Below are positions 5,170 to 8,381 of a stretch of DNA of 8,381 bases, piece by piece. Position 1 is the first letter of the stretch. Every line of letters begins with the position of its first letter. Position numbers and translations under genes: made by a program. Where the stretch lies: NCBI GenBank assembly GCA_046153015.1, contig JBJXGF010000061.1:1-8381 (forward strand), given 5' to 3'. This DNA comes from JBJXGF01 sp046153015. GTDB lineage: Bacteria > Actinomycetota > Acidimicrobiia > Acidimicrobiales > CAIXPF01. The notes beneath the pieces are model-generated. The model was not told the DNA's origin. It was given only the letters and a program-made list of their open reading frames with translations, and did no database searches.

Positions 5170-6077
5170 CGTACTCCAAGGCGCAGCCCAGGCAGGTGCT
5201 CGTCCCGTTGGACGGCTCCGAGTTCTCACTGGCAGCCATGCCCACCGCACGCGCCCTGGCCGAGCGCCTCAACGCTGAGCTACACACGATCAGCGTTACC
5301 GAAGATGATGGCACCCGCGAAGGAGCTGAACTCCAGGCCGTCGCTGCCGAGGCGCTCGGACTCCATGCTGGAGACGCTCGCGCCACAGTGGTCGCGGGGG
5401 CCGATCCGGCCGAGGAGATCCTTCGACACGCGAGCGCGCTGGGGAACTGTGTGATCTGCCTGTCCACCCATGGTCGGGGTCGTATCATTGGCACGCTCGT
5501 CGGGTCGGTGGCGAGATCGCTGCTGCAACGCTCGCCCGACCCTATAGTCGCCGTCGGCCCAACCGCCGACCGGCCAGCCTCCTCACCAGCGCCGCGATGG
5601 CGAACGTCCGAACAGTCCACCTCGTTCTCAGTCAACCGGCTCGTGGCGTGCGTCGACGGCTCCCCCACATCGGAGGAGGCGCTCCCTGTCGCAGTGTCAT
5701 GGGCCACGATGCTTGGAATGTCCCTGACCATCGTGACCGTCATCGACGACTCGCCGCCCTCTCTCCGACCAGAGCGCGACAGGCCCGGGCCCTATGCCAC
5801 AGCCGGAGGCGCTGACGGTTACATAGCGAAGCTCATCGAGCAGCATCACACGCCCGGGCTCGACGTGACCGGGAAGGTCATCCGCGATCCCATCGGCGTC
5901 GCCAGCGGCCTCCGCTCCTACCTCGACCAGCAACCAGCCGGGCTCGTCGCCCTCACGACCCACGCCCGGTCCGGCATCCGTCGGCTGCTGCTCGGTTCCA
6001 CTGCCGCCAACATCATCCACGGGGCCGTCGTACCATGCCTCGTCGTACCGGTGGGCGCCGAGGAAAGAGACACCTGA
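5166..6077 (+). CDS. Universal stress protein with two UspA domains
   Basis: A 303-residue protein made of two tandem UspA domains (about 8-131 and 156-296), the common actinobacterial arrangement. Domain 1 has VLVPLDGSE (D15) and the ATP-binding pattern THGRGRIIGTLVGSVA (101-116). Domain 2 has LVACVDGSP (D164) and THARSGIRRLLLGSTA (265-280) followed by PCLVVPVG. Both carry the G-x2-G-x9-G-S/T type nucleotide loop or a close variant, so ATP binding in both halves is likely. Tandem Usps are cytoplasmic nucleotide-binding regulators of growth arrest, hypoxia and redox stress. GTG 5166 overlaps the baeRF stop (GTGA, 5166-5169), so it is translationally coupled to it. The product is thus made in step with the HPF-like and baeRF proteins, linking nucleotide status to ribosome management. 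The partner is not known. Confidence 0.94.
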   Translation: MTYSKAQPRQVLVPLDGSEFSLAAMPTARALAERLNAELHTISVTEDDGTREGAELQAVAAEALGLHAGDARATVVAGADPAEEILRHASALGNCVICLSTHGRGRIIGTLVGSVARSLLQRSPDPIVAVGPTADRPASSPAPRWRTSEQSTSFSVNRLVACVDGSPTSEEALPVAVSWATMLGMSLTIVTVIDDSPPSLRPERDRPGPYATAGGADGYIAKLIEQHHTPGLDVTGKVIRDPIGVASGLRSYLDQQPAGLVALTTHARSGIRRLLLGSTAANIIHGAVVPCLVVPVGAEERDT

Positions 6078-6093
6078 CCTGGTATCCGAGTGC

Positions 6094-7173
6094 CTGACCG
6101 GTGGTAGAAAGCCGTCGAACGGGCGGAACCTGGGTGCCCGGTGGGCCATTCTGGCGCTCGCCGTAACCATCGCGTCAGCGGCCACCAGCTGCTCATCAGC
6201 GGCGCCCTCCGAATCGGTAGACGGTCCCTCTACCGACGTCATCGGTCGACCGACCGCGTCTACGAGTGCCCAGGTAACAAGCGAGCCGGCGAGCAGCTCA
6301 CCGGCGAGCGGCGCTGAGGTGCCGGCGTCCGTTTCGAGCACACCGCTGAGCACCGGTCCGGCGTCAGTGGTAACCGCCTCTCCCTTCCACAGGTTGCCGC
6401 CGCTGAGCGCTGCGCCCTCCGGCGACCAGGGCAGCATGGGACCACCACCGAACGGTGGCTCGATATCCACGCGGATCACATCGAGCAACGCCCCGACGGC
6501 GCCGCCCAGCACACAACCCACCTTGGGGACAAACGGCCTGACGACGTCACCCGAAGAGCCGTTGCTTCGGTTGGGCGATGTGGGGACGACCGTCGCCGAG
6601 CTCCGGGTACGCCTGGCCGCGATGGGCTACTGGTCCGGCGCTCCGAGCGACCGTATCGGGCCATTGTTGCAGCAGGCGGTCTACGCGCTGCAGAAGGCGC
6701 AAGAACTCACGATCGACGGCGTCGTCGGTCCAGAGGTGCGCGGTGCGCTCAACGAATCCAGCGCCATCGTTCCGGTGCTGCAGCAACCCGACCATGTCGA
6801 GATCGATTTGACCAGACAGCTCATCATCTTCGTCGCCGGTGGGTCTCCTTTCCTGGTGTTCAACACGTCGACGGGCACCAACGAGCGATACCAACACCCC
6901 ACGCAAGGCCTCCAACTGGCTGACACACCGACGGGAACGTTTCTTGTGGATTGGCAGGTAGACGGTGTGTCCGATGGGGATCTCGGGCCGCTCTATCGAC
7001 CGAAGTTCTTCCACCCCGATGGCATCGCCGTGCACGGTTACGCCGATGTGCCCCCGGTCCCTGCCTCCCACGGGTGCGCCCGGGTATCCGTCGCCGCCAT
7101 GGATCTCATCTGGCAGCTCGACCTGATGCCAATCGGCAGCGTCGTGCATGTGGTCGGCGCCCCACCCATCTGA
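6094..7173 (+). CDS. L,D-transpeptidase lipoprotein (PG-binding + YkuD domains)
   Basis: L,D-transpeptidases make 3-3 cross-links in peptidoglycan or attach proteins to it, acting outside the membrane. Numbered from CTG 6094, a lipoprotein signal is seen: basic n-region (TGGRKPSNGRNLGARW), hydrophobic AILALAVTIASAA and lipobox ATSC with C33. A Ser/Pro/Thr-rich linker (34-156) reaches a peptidoglycan-binding domain (about 157-221, LRLGDVGTTVAELRVRLAAM then IDGVVGPEVRGAL) and a YkuD domain (about 235-356). H314 (AVHGY) and catalytic C328 (SHGCAR) are present. The first conventional start in frame is GTG 6319, which would remove the signal and leave an enzyme with no export route. I therefore favour a non-standard upstream start (CTG 6094 or 6130), or a lost start codon. 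It lies 16 bases after the universal stress gene and may share its transcript. The stop sits in a hairpin shared with the convergent META gene. Confidence 0.88.
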   Translation: MTGGRKPSNGRNLGARWAILALAVTIASAATSCSSAAPSESVDGPSTDVIGRPTASTSAQVTSEPASSSPASGAEVPASVSSTPLSTGPASVVTASPFHRLPPLSAAPSGDQGSMGPPPNGGSISTRITSSNAPTAPPSTQPTLGTNGLTTSPEEPLLRLGDVGTTVAELRVRLAAMGYWSGAPSDRIGPLLQQAVYALQKAQELTIDGVVGPEVRGALNESSAIVPVLQQPDHVEIDLTRQLIIFVAGGSPFLVFNTSTGTNERYQHPTQGLQLADTPTGTFLVDWQVDGVSDGDLGPLYRPKFFHPDGIAVHGYADVPPVPASHGCARVSVAAMDLIWQLDLMPIGSVVHVVGAPPI

Positions 7174-7196
7174 AGGCCGGATCACACGGGTCTTCA
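7171..7196. terminator. Bidirectional hairpin containing both convergent stop codons
   Basis: TGAAGGCC (7171-7178) pairs with GGTCTTCA (7189-7196) over a 10-base loop, with one G-U pair. TGA at the left end is the transpeptidase stop; TCA at the right end is the META gene stop read on the minus strand. The symmetry and the convergent layout suit a two-way terminator, though no T-run follows. Confidence 0.5.
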
Positions 7197-7994
7197 ATCG
7201 GGAGCGACCGCGACGATCCCGATGTCTGCCGCCCTGATCGTCAGGCGCGCCCCGGTGATCGTGTAGCTCGTGTCGGCGGCCCGAATGACGTCGACGGTCG
7301 CCGCCCACGGCCGTGGGCACCCCACCGAGTCGATCGTCACATCACCGAACCGCATGCTGAGCGGGCCGACGGTGACCGCGAGGTGTGCCGAGGTGCAGCC
7401 GGGCGAAGTGGCCACGAGCGTGCCGTCGTCACCGAACTCGAGGGTAACTCGGCTCTGCTCCGGCACCGAAGCGGCCACGCCGTCACGCAGCACCGTGTCG
7501 ACCTGCCAGCGCGTACCGACGAGCGGGCGATCGGGACCGGCGACGGTGCGATCGAGCAGGTGCAGCGTCGCGTCAGCCGTCGTGAGGGTCAATGTAGCCC
7601 CGTCGAGCGCGACTCTCGGAACTCCTTGCAGGACATCGGCCAGCCACTGGTCTTGGAGGTGGCGGGCCGCGTCGCAGCCGATCTCGGTCATCGTCACGCC
7701 GCCGCGTACCACCAGGCGATCGTCAGCGAGGCGGTAAGGCGCTCCCAGGGAGTTGCAGCCGGCTGTTGCGCTCAGCTGCCCCCGGTCGAACGCGAGGCGA
7801 ATCGTCGATCCAGGCACCAGCTCGCGGCCGACTGCCGATTGAGCGAGGAAGACCCGCCCATCAAGGGGGCCCTGTTCGGCATCAGGACTAGCGTCGTCCC
7901 TCCCACATCCGCCGATCAGCAGGAGCGCCGCGAACACCGCCGTGCCCGATGCCGCGACCAACCGAAACCGGCCCCGCGACGCAACAGCTTGCAC
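7194..7994 (-). CDS. Lipoprotein with two META (HslJ-like) domains
   Basis: From GTG 7994 this is a 266-residue secreted lipoprotein. The signal has a basic n-region (SRGRFR), a hydrophobic stretch (LVAASGTAVFAALLL) and lipobox LIGGC with C30. Two META domains follow, at about 43-148 and 156-263. The first has the hallmark TIRLAFDRGQLSATAGCNSL and MTEIGC. The second is more diverged (VTLEFGDDGTLVATSPGC then DSVGC) and lacks the Asn after the first Cys. Each domain keeps a cysteine pair (C80/C107 and C200/C226), possible disulfides outside the membrane. META proteins such as HslJ are linked to envelope stress and antibiotic tolerance, but their molecular role is unsettled. A longer GTG start at 8030 would add a hydrophobic N terminus ill-suited to a signal peptide and would place an inverted repeat within the coding sequence. 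Neither start has a clear ribosome site. It converges with the transpeptidase, another envelope lipoprotein. Confidence 0.88.
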   Translation of the reverse strand: MQAVASRGRFRLVAASGTAVFAALLLIGGCGRDDASPDAEQGPLDGRVFLAQSAVGRELVPGSTIRLAFDRGQLSATAGCNSLGAPYRLADDRLVVRGGVTMTEIGCDAARHLQDQWLADVLQGVPRVALDGATLTLTTADATLHLLDRTVAGPDRPLVGTRWQVDTVLRDGVAASVPEQSRVTLEFGDDGTLVATSPGCTSAHLAVTVGPLSMRFGDVTIDSVGCPRPWAATVDVIRAADTSYTITGARLTIRAADIGIVAVAPD

Positions 7995-8022
7995 CTTGAC
8001 AGCCAACACCACCGTGTCAAGG
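7994..8022 (-). promoter_or_regulatory. 8-bp inverted repeat at the META gene start (possible operator)
   Basis: CCTTGACA (7994-8001) and TGTCAAGG (8015-8022) are perfect reverse complements separated by 13 bases, giving 21 bp between centres, two helical turns. The TTGACA on the minus strand equals a consensus -35 box, but no -10 is found at 16-18 bases. A dimeric regulator site overlapping a promoter element is the likeliest reading; this is inference. Confidence 0.4.
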
Positions 8023-8030
8023 GCCAACAC

Positions 8031-8323
8031 TTTCTGCCCGCCCGCCCCGACGGCTCTCGGGCCTTGCGGTGACGGCGGGCGCAGAGGGTGTTGCGTCCGA
8101 TGAACCGCGCAGGCTCAGGGAGCGGGTGCTGCGGGCCTCCGCAGCGCGTCGAACGGGACGTCTCAGGAGCATCCCATTGATCTCACGGAACCCTGCGCCG
8201 GTACACCCCGGCGAGCTGACGATCGAGATGCTCTTCGCGACATCGCCACCGACTGTTAGACGCCGTCGTCGATGGGGACGTGGGTGTGGGGTTGGGCCAT
8301 CGGGGGTGAGCACGCGGTGTTCT
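8031..8323. other. Region without a convincing gene
   Basis: No complete gene is recognised. A plus-strand frame with AGGAG (8165-8169) seven bases before TTG 8177 begins ISRNPAPVHPGEL, reminiscent of the start of HigA-type antitoxins. It then continues into Arg-rich sequence without a helix-turn-helix and stays open to the window end. The 5' leader of the META gene also lies here. Confidence 0.35.
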
Positions 8324-8381
8324 TCAGAGATCGAACCGGCTGAGGAGACCGAGGTCGTCAGTCGTTGGCGGTGTCGGCGCC
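8324..8381 (-). CDS. Possible C-terminal end of a gene running in from beyond the window
   Basis: On the minus strand one frame is open from the window edge to a TGA (8324-8326) and reads APTPPTTDDLGLLSRFDL. The third-position G/C preference and an ordinary-looking acidic/hydrophobic tail make a real protein end plausible. A second frame ends ADTAND a little earlier. Too short to identify. Confidence 0.25.
   Translation of the reverse strand, partial: APTPPTTDDLGLLSRFDL

Noticed and set aside
7303..7318. 16-bp perfect palindrome GCCCACGG/CCGTGGGC in the META gene
   Set aside because: It is inside coding sequence and short enough to arise from GC-rich codon use; no regulatory context.
5697..7320. 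Minus-strand frames of 274 and 257 residues
   Set aside because: Antisense shadows of the universal stress protein and transpeptidase, both of which carry clear motifs on the plus strand.
6951..8072. Plus-strand 373-residue frame
   Set aside because: Arg/His-rich antisense shadow of the META lipoprotein and end of the transpeptidase.
1..8381. CRISPR arrays, toxin-antitoxin pairs, defence genes
   Set aside because: No regularly spaced long repeats, Cas, restriction-modification or complete toxin-antitoxin genes were seen; the repeats near the att core are short and closely phased, not CRISPR-like.

Overview
The window is GC-rich, and its genes use mostly G or C in third codon positions, GTG starts and 4-base GTGA stop/start overlaps. 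This fits an actinobacterium. An environmental lineage such as Acidimicrobiia is possible, but no marker here fixes the class. The first 3 kb look like accessory DNA; the rest looks like a stable chromosomal stress and cell-envelope locus.

Bases 1-1600 are an integration module. The 3' half of a tRNA-Lys(CTT) gene (282-328) lacks its 5' half and matches the attachment core expected of a tRNA-targeting tyrosine recombinase. It is flanked by short phased direct repeats (234-260 and 387-416) and followed by a complete tyrosine integrase (437-1561) and a hairpin. Because the tRNA 5' half is missing on the side away from the integrase, this is not a simple tRNA-int junction. It looks like an attP, a tandem-element junction or a rearranged end.

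Bases 1791-3051, minus strand, hold a small gene group: a truncated SnoaL/NTF2-like remnant, an intact SnoaL-like gene and a single-domain cupin. The remnant is cut where the left end of an IS3-like insertion sequence begins. That element is itself reduced to its first ~220 bp, including the N-terminal helix-turn-helix part of its transposase. The region records an insertion followed by a deletion.

Bases 3283-6077, plus strand, hold a stress/dormancy cluster: dodecin (flavin-storing), a short HPF/RaiA-like ribosome-hibernation protein, a baeRF-family release-factor-like protein and a tandem-domain universal stress protein. The last three are joined by two GTGA overlaps and must be one translationally coupled unit. 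The inferred theme is ribosome silencing and rescue plus flavin and nucleotide homeostasis under energy or redox stress.

Bases 6094-7173 encode a lipoprotein L,D-transpeptidase (peptidoglycan-binding domain plus YkuD domain with SHGCxR). Its signal peptide is readable only upstream of the first conventional start codon. It converges on a minus-strand lipoprotein with two META (HslJ-like) domains. A hairpin between them contains both stop codons. An 8-bp inverted repeat lies at the 5' end of the META gene. The last ~350 bases hold no convincing complete gene.
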